DNA from: Candidatus Poseidoniaceae archaeon
Lineage (GTDB): Archaea > Thermoplasmatota > Poseidoniia > Poseidoniales > Poseidoniaceae
Length of the DNA stretch: 5,237 bases
Assembly (NCBI GenBank): GCA_022425185.1
Contig: JAKMFY010000265.1
Span: 1-5,237, forward strand
Direction: 5' to 3'
Shown: positions 1 through 5,237 of the stretch, one piece after another
Position numbering within the stretch: the first letter of the stretch is position 1
How the letters are laid out: each line of letters opens with the position of its first letter
The notes under the pieces: model-generated
The model's database searches: none
Seen by the model: only the letters and a program-made list of their open reading frames with translations
What the model was told of the DNA's origin: nothing
Program-made: the position numbers and the translations under genes

Positions 1-116
1 TCAATAACGAAAACAATGGGTGATTCATCGGCTAGTGTGTTCAATGGTAATTGACAAAGGATTAGAATCGATAACAGAAACAGCCCAGTCCTGTGCCTTG
101 TGCTCCTGCCTCCCAT
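1..116 (-). CDS. N-terminal part of a predicted secreted protein, truncated by the window edge
   Basis: Reading the minus strand from an ATG at 116-114 gives 38 open codons that run off the window at position 1. The start is MGGRSTRHRTGLFLLSILIL: a basic n-region (Arg4, Arg7, Arg9), a hydrophobic core at about residues 11-25, and a likely signal peptidase site after TLA (residue 29), followed by DESP. An in-frame TAA lies two codons before the ATG, so this is the first possible start. The gene is divergent from arcS. No function can be given from 38 residues beyond export by the Sec pathway; the mature part lies outside the window. The signal-peptide pattern in an otherwise open frame is the main support. 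A chance ORF is possible but less likely, because the frame stays open and the hydrophobic pattern is well formed. Confidence 0.65.
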   Translation of the reverse strand, partial: MGGRSTRHRTGLFLLSILILCQLPLNTLADESPIVFVI

Positions 117-193
117 GGATTAGGGTCTGACACCTACTCTTTCAACACTTTCTTTTTCCGAGTAACATCCTTCAAGAAGCAGAGTACTCAGGG
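117..193. promoter_or_regulatory. Divergent intergenic spacer, presumed to hold two promoters
   Basis: This 77-base gap separates two genes transcribed away from each other, so promoters for both should lie in or near it. A pyrimidine-rich run (about 138-159 on the plus strand, A-rich on the minus strand) is the only compositional feature. I see no clean archaeal TATA box or BRE, so the assignment rests on gene orientation alone. Confidence 0.3.
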
Positions 194-1969
194 GTGTCTA
201 TGGCGGAAGGTCTAGGACGTACAGTCTTGCATCGTTACCGTTTTGCAAGAATCTGGGGTCTTGGGAACAGAAGTTCTCCTGTGGCTCAAACTCCTTGTTT
301 GATATCTGGTTCCAGCGATCCCATCGAGTTGCAAAACATTGCACCATTTCGATCAACTCAGACTCGAACCATCCCCGCAAAATTGACGATCGATACTCCA
401 CATTGCCTTACGCCTCCTAATTTTGACGTGCCTGGACCTATCTTTGAAGCATCCATTGGCCACGTTTTACCGCCTTCGCTTGACGAAGCCAATGCTGGTG
501 AATCTGCAGATTCAGGTTCAGTTTTACCTCTTTCATGGCAGCGTTTGCATCATGACCCATCCCTTTTGGCTGATGACTTGAAACCGCACATTGTCGTTTT
601 AGTCGATGCTGTTCAACTTGCTGCTCAATCTGGGAAATTGGTTCAAGCAATTAGTGTCATCAAGAATCGATTTCCTGGTTCACTTCTTTGGACACCTGGT
701 TTAGGTGGTCCAGACAATGCTGCAGTCCTTGCATGGTTTGGTGTCGATATCTTTGATTTCTCCCGAGCAGGATTTGCAGTTGCCACCGGCCATTTACTCA
801 CAGCGTTTGGTCCACGTGCTGCGATAGATGAAGAAGAATGCTCACCTGTTGTTGCAGTCAATCATTACGATCAATCACTGCGCTCCGTTCGCTCTGCGAT
901 TGCCACAGGTACTCTTCGAACACTAGCAGAACAACAGAGTCTGAACAGCCCAAAACTGGTTGAGCATATGAGGTTCTTCGATAAAATAATGAAATCGTCT
1001 GATGATTTGATGAGAATCCATCCGTTAGGTGTTCATCGTATTGATTATCTGAGTACAACAAGTCATCAAGATTCATCTGTTGAACAATGGGTCGATTTCA
1101 TCTCAAATAAGTATCATGTTCCTGAGAAATTAGACAACGTTCTTGTTCTGCTTCCATGCTCAGCCAGAAAGCCATATCGTTTGTCAAAATCTCATCGTAA
1201 GTTCATCCAAGCTCTAGGTACAAATGCTTGCCATGAGGTCATGGTAACATCGCCTCTTGGCCTTGTGCCAAGAGATTTGGAAGATGTTTGGCCTGCGGCA
1301 TTTTACGACATACCTGTAACTGGGGATTGGTCTCTTGACGAAGTTCAACGAATTGAATCGATGGTTCGTAATCTTGTGAATCGCCATGATTACAATTGCA
1401 TCATCAATCACAGTGGCATGGCATTAGAGATAGATGGGTTCGATATTATCGATACCCGACAAGGCGAAAGTTCAGGTTCTCGAACTGCTCTACAACGATT
1501 GACTGAAGCCGTCCAATCTGCAAAGGAGAAGTTTCGTATTCATCGAAGAAAAGGAGAAAAAGTCAATCTCGATCGTTTCAAGAGCATCTCTCGATATCTT
1601 CACAAATCTGACGATTGGCTTAATGATTGCAGAGTTCGTGGCAAACCGCCTCGATGGAAAATTGAACGTGAGGGTAAACAAATTGCCCTTTGGTCGTTCG
1701 AACGGGCAGGCTTTTCCTTTAGCAAGGATGCAGTGAAATATCTCGATTCGTGCTCAGCACTCCCACGTGTCCATCTTGTTGATGATGTAAAATGGAAAGG
1801 CGATTTACATTATGGAATCGTTAAGTCGTTTGAAGCTGGAATACTTATGGGGCAGGATTTGATTGTCATGCAAAATGATGTGGCTGTTGGTCTCGCAAGA
1901 AGTATCGCTCCAGGTTGGGAATGGTCAGGAACTCCTGGCCGTCTAGCAAAAATGCATCAACGAATTTAG
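194..1969 (+). CDS. arcS: Archaeosine synthase alpha subunit (TGT-like tRNA modification enzyme, ArcS/TgtA2)
   Basis: ArcS acts on preQ0 already inserted at position 15 of the tRNA D-loop by the TgtA transglycosylase. It adds lysine to the nitrile; a radical-SAM partner then yields archaeosine (established family knowledge). In this 591-residue protein, residues 8 to about 255 form the TGT-like domain, with a start typical of ArcS (GRTVLHRYRFARI) and a WTPGLGGPDN...FGVDIFD segment at 166-188. The ArcS hallmark PCSARKPYRLSKSH is at 321-334, followed by a conserved-looking SPLGLVPRDLEDVWP segment (353-367). A C-terminal PUA domain spans about 526-591. The length suits full-length ArcS. The start is GTG at 194; an in-frame ATG at 200, two codons later, is equally possible. 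AGGGGTG (190-196) could serve the ATG but sits close to it. The CxCxxC zinc motif of TGT enzymes is not visible; only Cys216 and His224 lie in the matching region. The gene heads the run containing rps15, 62 bases upstream of it. Confidence 0.93.
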   Translation: MSMAEGLGRTVLHRYRFARIWGLGNRSSPVAQTPCLISGSSDPIELQNIAPFRSTQTRTIPAKLTIDTPHCLTPPNFDVPGPIFEASIGHVLPPSLDEANAGESADSGSVLPLSWQRLHHDPSLLADDLKPHIVVLVDAVQLAAQSGKLVQAISVIKNRFPGSLLWTPGLGGPDNAAVLAWFGVDIFDFSRAGFAVATGHLLTAFGPRAAIDEEECSPVVAVNHYDQSLRSVRSAIATGTLRTLAEQQSLNSPKLVEHMRFFDKIMKSSDDLMRIHPLGVHRIDYLSTTSHQDSSVEQWVDFISNKYHVPEKLDNVLVLLPCSARKPYRLSKSHRKFIQALGTNACHEVMVTSPLGLVPRDLEDVWPAAFYDIPVTGDWSLDEVQRIESMVRNLVNRHDYNCIINHSGMALEIDGFDIIDTRQGESSGSRTALQRLTEAVQSAKEKFRIHRRKGEKVNLDRFKSISRYLHKSDDWLNDCRVRGKPPRWKIEREGKQIALWSFERAGFSFSKDAVKYLDSCSALPRVHLVDDVKWKGDLHYGIVKSFEAGILMGQDLIVMQNDVAVGLARSIAPGWEWSGTPGRLAKMHQRI

Positions 1970-1998
1970 TTTCATTCAGCGATGTGATTAAGAAGGGA

Positions 1999-2019
1999 GA
2001 GCAAGTCGGAAGGCTGCTC
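1999..2019 (+). promoter_or_regulatory. Candidate S15 leader hairpin next to the Shine-Dalgarno sequence
   Basis: In RNA, GAGCA (1999-2003) pairs with UGCUC (2015-2019). After a single bulged A at 2004, GUC (2005-2007) pairs with GGC (2012-2014), closed by a GGAA tetraloop (2008-2011) that fits GNRA. The stem has eight pairs including one U.G wobble (2006-2013) next to a G-C pair (2005-2014). The hairpin ends directly before the GGAG ribosome-binding motif of the S15 gene. Bacterial S15 is known to recognise a G.U/G-C step and to repress its own mRNA through leader structures. A regulatory role here is inference from position and shape; it could also be a chance fold. Confidence 0.35.
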
Positions 2020-2023
2020 GGAG
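2020..2023 (+). promoter_or_regulatory. Ribosome binding site of the S15 gene
   Basis: GGAG lies eight bases before the ATG at 2032. It supports that start over the upstream in-frame ATG at 1915, which would add 39 residues overlapping the end of arcS. The motif is contiguous with the candidate leader hairpin, so folding there could affect ribosome access. Confidence 0.6.
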
Positions 2024-2031
2024 TAGTTGAT

Positions 2032-2487
2032 ATGGCACGTATGTACGCATCCAAGAGAGGAAAAAGTGGCTCATCGAAGCCTTTCATGACTGAAGCTCCT
2101 GACTGGTCTAATAAAGACGCTAAGGAGATTGAGTCCCTCATTCTTCAATACTCCAAGGACGGTATGTCCACAGCACAAATCGGAACAATCCTACGTGACA
2201 AGCACGCTGTTCCAAACGTTCGATTGGTTCTCGGAAAGCGCATCGGTGCAGTTCTCAGCGAGAACGATGAAAGCGGAACCTATCCTGAAGATTTGATGAA
2301 CCTCATGCGACAAGCAGTTGCTATCATTGAACATCTCACAACAAACAGTAGAGATCTTCACAACAAGCGTTCTCTTGAACTTACAGAAGCCAAGATTCGC
2401 CGATTAGGAAACTACTACAAAGCAGAGGGCCGTTTGGAAGCAGACTGGCGTTACAAGCGTGACCAACTGAGACTTATTGTCGAGTGA
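2032..2487 (+). CDS. rps15: 30S ribosomal protein S15 (archaeal uS15)
   Basis: This primary 16S rRNA-binding protein of the small subunit platform has 151 residues, the usual size of archaeal S15 and much longer than the bacterial form of about 89. Residues 1-60 are the archaeal/eukaryotic N-terminal domain, starting with the typical MARMYASKRGKSGSSKP and holding the LRDKHAVPNVRLVLGKRIG segment (54-72). Residues about 80-150 are the S15 core: YPEDLMNLMRQAV, HL at 101-102, then LHNKRSLELTEAKIRRLGNY (109-128), YYKAEGRLEADWRY. The frame is open from an ATG at 1915, but the family start and the GGAG before it place the true start at 2032. The preceding arcS stop is 62 bases away and the next gene begins 47 bases after this stop. 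No frame damage or missing segment is seen. Confidence 0.97.
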   Translation: MARMYASKRGKSGSSKPFMTEAPDWSNKDAKEIESLILQYSKDGMSTAQIGTILRDKHAVPNVRLVLGKRIGAVLSENDESGTYPEDLMNLMRQAVAIIEHLTTNSRDLHNKRSLELTEAKIRRLGNYYKAEGRLEADWRYKRDQLRLIVE

Positions 2488-2500
2488 TTGGGAGCATTCA

Positions 2501-2535
2501 TGTGTGACGGGGTTGAGGCCCCAATGGGTCAGACA
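2501..2535 (+). promoter_or_regulatory. Intergenic hairpin ending at the start codon of the RecJ-like gene
   Basis: TGTGTGAC (2501-2508) pairs with GTCAGACA (2528-2535) at seven of eight positions. GGGG (2509-2512) pairs with CCCC (2519-2522) around the loop TTGAGG, with a five-base bulge AATGG (2523-2527) between the two stems. The last paired base is the A of the ATG at 2535. The fold could lower translation of the downstream gene relative to S15, or mark a processing or attenuation site. There is no T-run after it, so a simple terminator is unlikely. The function is inference. Confidence 0.35.
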
Positions 2536-3437
2536 TGCACGATTTACTTCAGACGTCTTTTCTTTCTCCATTGAAAGAGGATATTGTCAAAGCATCTCAA
2601 TTCATTTCCAGTGGACCATTGGTCCTAGCATCATCTGCTGACCTAGAAGGACTTCTAGCCCTAGGTTTCCTTGAGGCTGCTCTACTCGATACAGGGATTT
2701 CATATTCTCGACGTTTTCTTCAACCAATGAAGCATATCCCTCGTGACGAACAAAATATTCTTCCAAAATATACTGGAACAAAAATAGTCTTCATTGATTC
2801 ATTCGGGAAAATCGATGACTTGAACTCAGAACATATTCTTGTCATAAAACCAAAGGAAGTTGAAGTACAATTTCCACATTCTGACCAGATAAAGCGGGGA
2901 ACTGTTGATGCTGTTATCCAATCCTCTGCTCTTGCTTCAGTAATTTCACCAACTGGTGATAGAACGACGAGTTTCCGACCATACGTCGGTGCTGGTCAGT
3001 GGTTAATGGAAGGTCTTGATACGACTATAGATCCAATTCATACCTTGGTTAGGGATTTTCTCAGAGATGAAGGCACAATTCAGATTGTTCCTCTTCCTGA
3101 AGTTTCTCAACCAAATATCGAGATGATACCTGGACTTTCGGAAAGACGGCTAAAAAAATTAAGTAAATTGTGGACTGAAATGGATGCAAATCAGCGCTCA
3201 CAAGCGTTATCAGAATTTTGTCTCCCATCCCTTTCAACCGAGGGTATTTCGACGGCTCGATTTGAGGAGCTTATTTGGAAGAGAATGGTGATTCCTAATC
3301 AGAAGAAAGACTTGGCCTCTATCCTGCACGTGTTGCAAAGCGAATGGCCAGAAACCAAAGAAGAGGCTCTGATTTTTGCGAGTCGACTGCTAGATTCTTG
3401 GCTTCGCACAGGTCATCTTTCCGAATCGACGGATTGA
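2535..3437 (+). CDS. RecJ/DHH-like protein lacking the catalytic motifs (possible GAN/Cdc45-family member)
   Basis: This 300-residue protein follows S15, where many euryarchaea carry a RecJ-like DHH phosphoesterase. Residues 29-61 (PLVLASSADLEGLLALGFLEAALLDTGISYSRRF) resemble the first DHH motif, a beta strand then HxDxDG and a helix, but read SADLEG: the His is lost and the second Asp is Glu. KIVFIDSFG (83-91) fits the second strand with its Asp. Where the DHH triad would follow a strand, the sequence reads ILVIKPKE (101-108). Residues 145-300 are mostly helical and unassigned. Active archaeal RecJ/GAN proteins are longer, about 450 residues or more, so this looks both shortened and inactive. 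Inactive RecJ relatives such as Cdc45 act as structural parts of the CMG helicase, so a scaffold role is possible but inferred. ATG at 2535 is the only start after an in-frame TGA at 2514-2516. The remaining alternative is an unrelated lineage-specific protein. Confidence 0.5.
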   Translation: MHDLLQTSFLSPLKEDIVKASQFISSGPLVLASSADLEGLLALGFLEAALLDTGISYSRRFLQPMKHIPRDEQNILPKYTGTKIVFIDSFGKIDDLNSEHILVIKPKEVEVQFPHSDQIKRGTVDAVIQSSALASVISPTGDRTTSFRPYVGAGQWLMEGLDTTIDPIHTLVRDFLRDEGTIQIVPLPEVSQPNIEMIPGLSERRLKKLSKLWTEMDANQRSQALSEFCLPSLSTEGISTARFEELIWKRMVIPNQKKDLASILHVLQSEWPETKEEALIFASRLLDSWLRTGHLSESTD

Positions 3438-3448
3438 AACATCATGAG

Positions 3449-3455
3449 AAGGTGG
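3449..3455 (+). promoter_or_regulatory. Ribosome binding site of the small helical protein gene
   Basis: AAGGTGG lies seven bases before the ATG at 3463 and matches the GGTG core of archaeal Shine-Dalgarno sequences. An in-frame TGA at 3445-3447 rules out an earlier start, so motif and frame agree on 3463. Confidence 0.6.
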
Positions 3456-3462
3456 CTTAGAC

Positions 3463-3813
3463 ATGGCGATTGAACGACTGTTAACTGGGAGTATACGCGA
3501 GCGTGTACAAGATTTTATGTCCACTGAGGATCTGATTATTGAGTCTTTCAAAGATATTGTGAAAGATGAACTCAAACTTCACATCCGAAGCAAAATCGAA
3601 GAAGATCCTGACTTGCATGCTGAAATTCGTGAAGCGGTTTCCTATTATTTCCAGCAAAAAGCACGCTCTGTGTATGCTGAATTGAAAGCTACAAGAGCAG
3701 CCACTCGCTTGGGACTGCGTCTCTTGCCTGATGAACTTCAAGGAGAGGTTGGAGAGGCCCTCATTGGTTTGTTTGAAAAGGAACTTGGGACTCTTTTGGA
3801 CAAAGCACTTTGA
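3463..3813 (+). CDS. Small all-helical protein of unknown function
   Basis: This 116-residue protein is not one I recognise. It is charged and appears wholly alpha-helical: amphipathic stretches at about 21-48 (TEDLIIESFKDIVKDELKLH), 50-82, and 89-116 (PDELQGEVGEALIGLFEKEL) are separated by short turns at DPD (48-50) and LLPD (87-90). There is no signal peptide, membrane segment, cysteine or zinc motif, so it is probably cytoplasmic. It starts 25 bases after the RecJ-like gene with a good ribosome-binding site, which implies co-transcription and perhaps a shared complex. In many archaea the KEOPS subunit Pcc1 lies near this position, but I see no Pcc1 pattern here. An antisense frame of similar length overlaps it; the plus-strand reading is preferred for its ribosome-binding site, operon position and regular helix pattern. 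Confidence 0.75.
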   Translation: MAIERLLTGSIRERVQDFMSTEDLIIESFKDIVKDELKLHIRSKIEEDPDLHAEIREAVSYYFQQKARSVYAELKATRAATRLGLRLLPDELQGEVGEALIGLFEKELGTLLDKAL

Positions 3814-3844
3814 AAGGAAAATCAAACCATCTCTTCACAGACTT

Positions 3845-3861
3845 GCGTTTATGTTATACGC
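3845..3861 (+). promoter_or_regulatory. TATA-like element upstream of the large secreted protein gene
   Basis: TTTATGTTATA (3848-3858) resembles an archaeal TATA box. It lies roughly 35-45 bases before the ATG at 3892, which would put transcription initiation about 10-15 bases upstream of the start codon. It is framed by GCGT (3845-3848) and ACGC (3858-3861), forming an imperfect inverted repeat that could also be an operator. It supports a separate transcription unit after the helical gene. Confidence 0.4.
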
Positions 3862-3891
3862 TGGTTGTGTAGCCAAAGGTACGGGGATAGA

Positions 3892-5237
3892 ATGAAAAGA
3901 CAAGCAGTGCTCATTTTGGGTTGCTTTCTGTTCGCATTAATTTTACCTTCAAATTCACTGATTGAGCAGTCCTCTGCGGAAAACGTCACAGTTTGTTGTG
4001 ATTCTGTCGAAGCCGATTTGTATCTTCTTGGTTCAGATAGCGCTTCAATACTGAGTCCATTTGAGGACCTACTTGTTGAAACACCAACGTCGGCCTCGTT
4101 TGAAACAGCGTTAACATCTTCTGAACAAATTGAAAAATGGGTTCTTTCTCCAGCATGGTCGGGCCTAGTCCCTGAATCTGTATGGTCACTTGAACTAAAT
4201 TATGAGGTTTCAGACGCAGGCGGTGCACAATTGAACCTTTCAGCGATTGTAACTATCGGGGGGTCGACATTCACAGGCTATCTGGATGCAGGTTCCTCCT
4301 TTGTTCCCGCCGGTGTAGGGACGCTCACCATTGATATCCCAGTTGAGAGTGTTTCAGTCAGTGGTACATCAGAGGTCTCACTCACACTCAACGCCCGTAC
4401 AATCGTGTTTAGTGTCCCCTCTAGTGGTGCAAGTATCGAATTCCTGTGGGGGAGTGAAGCAGAAGATTCCAAAGTGTCAGCAAATTTACCTCTTCTTGAT
4501 CTCACTTTAGATGAGCCTGTCGTAGAAGGTGATCTTGTCTACTTTGGTCTTCGAATAGAATCAGCATTTGGCATGGAAGCCCTGGTATTTTCAGATTCAA
4601 TTACATTGAGTGTAAATGGAATTCTACTCGATAGTGACCCAACAGAGGTTTCTGAAGGGGATGCTATCCTTGTTATATGGACTTGGGATGGTGCAGCAGG
4701 CGGAGTTGAAACGGTCGATGTTTCAATGGAATACGTTCTTCAACCCGGCGTGAAACTCACAGGGTTGACCATTTTCGAAATTGAAACATTTGATAGTAAT
4801 GGCGGAAGTGGTGGATATTATCCATTGAATGAACCACTGCGCTCAAGTGGCAGAGGTTCTCCATTAACTGTATCAATTGATTTAGAACTTGAATCCGAAG
4901 ATAATGGTATTCGATTATCAAGGTCAACCACGCTCGAAATTGGTGGAGAAATGGCCTTTTGGATGAGATGGGGTATGGACCACATGGGCGATGAATCCAT
5001 ACCACTATCTCGTGTGTTAGGGAATTTCCAAGCTGGAGCAGTCTCAGACGATGAGCGTGGGAGTAGAATTATCGAAAGTATTGAAGTCAATCAGTTTGAA
5101 AGTTACATGGAATCGTACTATATCACATATTTCCAACTCGGTCTTGGTATAGAATCTGATGAACTCCTTGGTGATCTTTCTGAATCAGATACGTTTGCGA
5201 TAACCCTCGATTTGATGGGTGAAGAACGAGTTACAAA
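3892..5237 (+). CDS. Large secreted, acidic, beta-rich protein, 3' end outside the window
   Basis: The frame from ATG 3892 stays open for 448 codons to the window edge, so the C-terminus is missing. Residues 1-29 (MKRQAVLILGCFLFALILPS onward) form a Sec signal peptide with likely cleavage after SSA. The mature start ENVTVCCDSVEADLYLLG has a vicinal Cys35-Cys36 pair, the only cysteines in the visible mature part. The remainder is rich in Ser, Thr, Val, Asp and Glu in alternating beta-strand patterns, with many WGS/FLW-type aromatic turns and a Gly-rich loop (GGSGGYYPLNE, 304-314), as expected for an extracellular or surface protein of beta-sandwich type. No catalytic motif or sorting signal is visible; a C-terminal membrane anchor may lie beyond the window. 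GGGG at 3883-3886 is a weak ribosome-binding site five bases before the ATG. No other ATG lies in frame in the gap upstream. The specific function is unknown. Confidence 0.85.
   Translation, partial: MKRQAVLILGCFLFALILPSNSLIEQSSAENVTVCCDSVEADLYLLGSDSASILSPFEDLLVETPTSASFETALTSSEQIEKWVLSPAWSGLVPESVWSLELNYEVSDAGGAQLNLSAIVTIGGSTFTGYLDAGSSFVPAGVGTLTIDIPVESVSVSGTSEVSLTLNARTIVFSVPSSGASIEFLWGSEAEDSKVSANLPLLDLTLDEPVVEGDLVYFGLRIESAFGMEALVFSDSITLSVNGILLDSDPTEVSEGDAILVIWTWDGAAGGVETVDVSMEYVLQPGVKLTGLTIFEIETFDSNGGSGGYYPLNEPLRSSGRGSPLTVSIDLELESEDNGIRLSRSTTLEIGGEMAFWMRWGMDHMGDESIPLSRVLGNFQAGAVSDDERGSRIIESIEVNQFESYMESYYITYFQLGLGIESDELLGDLSESDTFAITLDLMGEERVT

Noticed and set aside
1915..2031. N-terminal extension of the S15 frame from an upstream in-frame ATG
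   Set aside because: The 39 added residues do not match archaeal S15, overlap the end of arcS, and the canonical MARM start has its own GGAG eight bases upstream.
3481..3825. Minus-strand open frame of 114 codons opposite the helical gene
   Set aside because: It is antisense to a gene with a good ribosome-binding site and operon spacing; its translation is rich in Cys, Phe and Ser without domain logic, as expected for a shadow frame.
3814..3891. Terminator after the helical protein gene
   Set aside because: There is no clear T-rich run or strong stem in this gap; the only supportable element is the TATA-like sequence.
3892..3927. Lipobox-like ILGC at residues 8-11 of the large secreted protein
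   Set aside because: The cysteine lies inside the hydrophobic core, with more hydrophobic residues after it, so it is too early for a lipoprotein cleavage site; a normal signal peptidase site follows at residue 29.
4818..5090. Minus-strand open frame of 90 codons within the secreted protein gene
   Set aside because: The plus-strand frame is open for 448 codons with a signal peptide, so this is a shadow of coding sequence, as are the other short minus frames at 3986-4228, 4278-4505 and 4757-5005.
1..5237. CRISPR array, insertion sequence, toxin-antitoxin or defence system
   Set aside because: No regular direct repeats, terminal inverted repeats, transposase motifs or defence-associated domains are visible; the genes read as ordinary housekeeping and surface-protein genes.

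Overview
The window looks like archaeal chromosome from a euryarchaeal-type lineage. The evidence is a full-length archaeosine synthase (ArcS), an archaeal/eukaryotic-type ribosomal protein S15 with its extra N-terminal domain, a RecJ/DHH-like gene directly after S15, and Shine-Dalgarno-like GGAG/GGTG motifs. Acidic, Ser/Thr-rich, beta-strand-type secreted proteins on both flanks suggest a marine Thermoplasmatota such as Marine Group II (Poseidoniales). That taxonomic guess is inference; no rRNA gene is present to settle it.

Layout: the first 116 bases carry, on the minus strand, the 5' end of a secreted-protein gene (signal peptide plus a few mature residues; the rest lies outside the window). 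A 77-base divergent spacer follows. Four genes then run on the plus strand with short gaps: arcS (194-1969), rps15 (2032-2487), a RecJ/DHH-like protein without catalytic residues (2535-3437), and a small all-helical protein of unknown function (3463-3813). After a 78-base gap with a TATA-like element, a large secreted protein starts at 3892 and runs off the end of the window.

The central block joins tRNA modification (archaeosine at G15), the small ribosomal subunit, and a protein that may belong to the GAN/RecJ-Cdc45 replication family. S15 next to a RecJ-like gene is a familiar archaeal arrangement. The flanking secreted proteins look like separate transcription units.

The most interesting points are: (1) a compact hairpin (1999-2019) that abuts the S15 Shine-Dalgarno sequence and contains a GNRA loop and a G.U/G-C step, making it a candidate S15 autoregulatory element; (2) the RecJ-like protein, which has lost the DHH catalytic residues and so resembles the situation in eukaryotic Cdc45; (3) a second hairpin whose 3' arm reaches the start codon of that gene. 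No CRISPR array, insertion sequence, tRNA or rRNA was seen.
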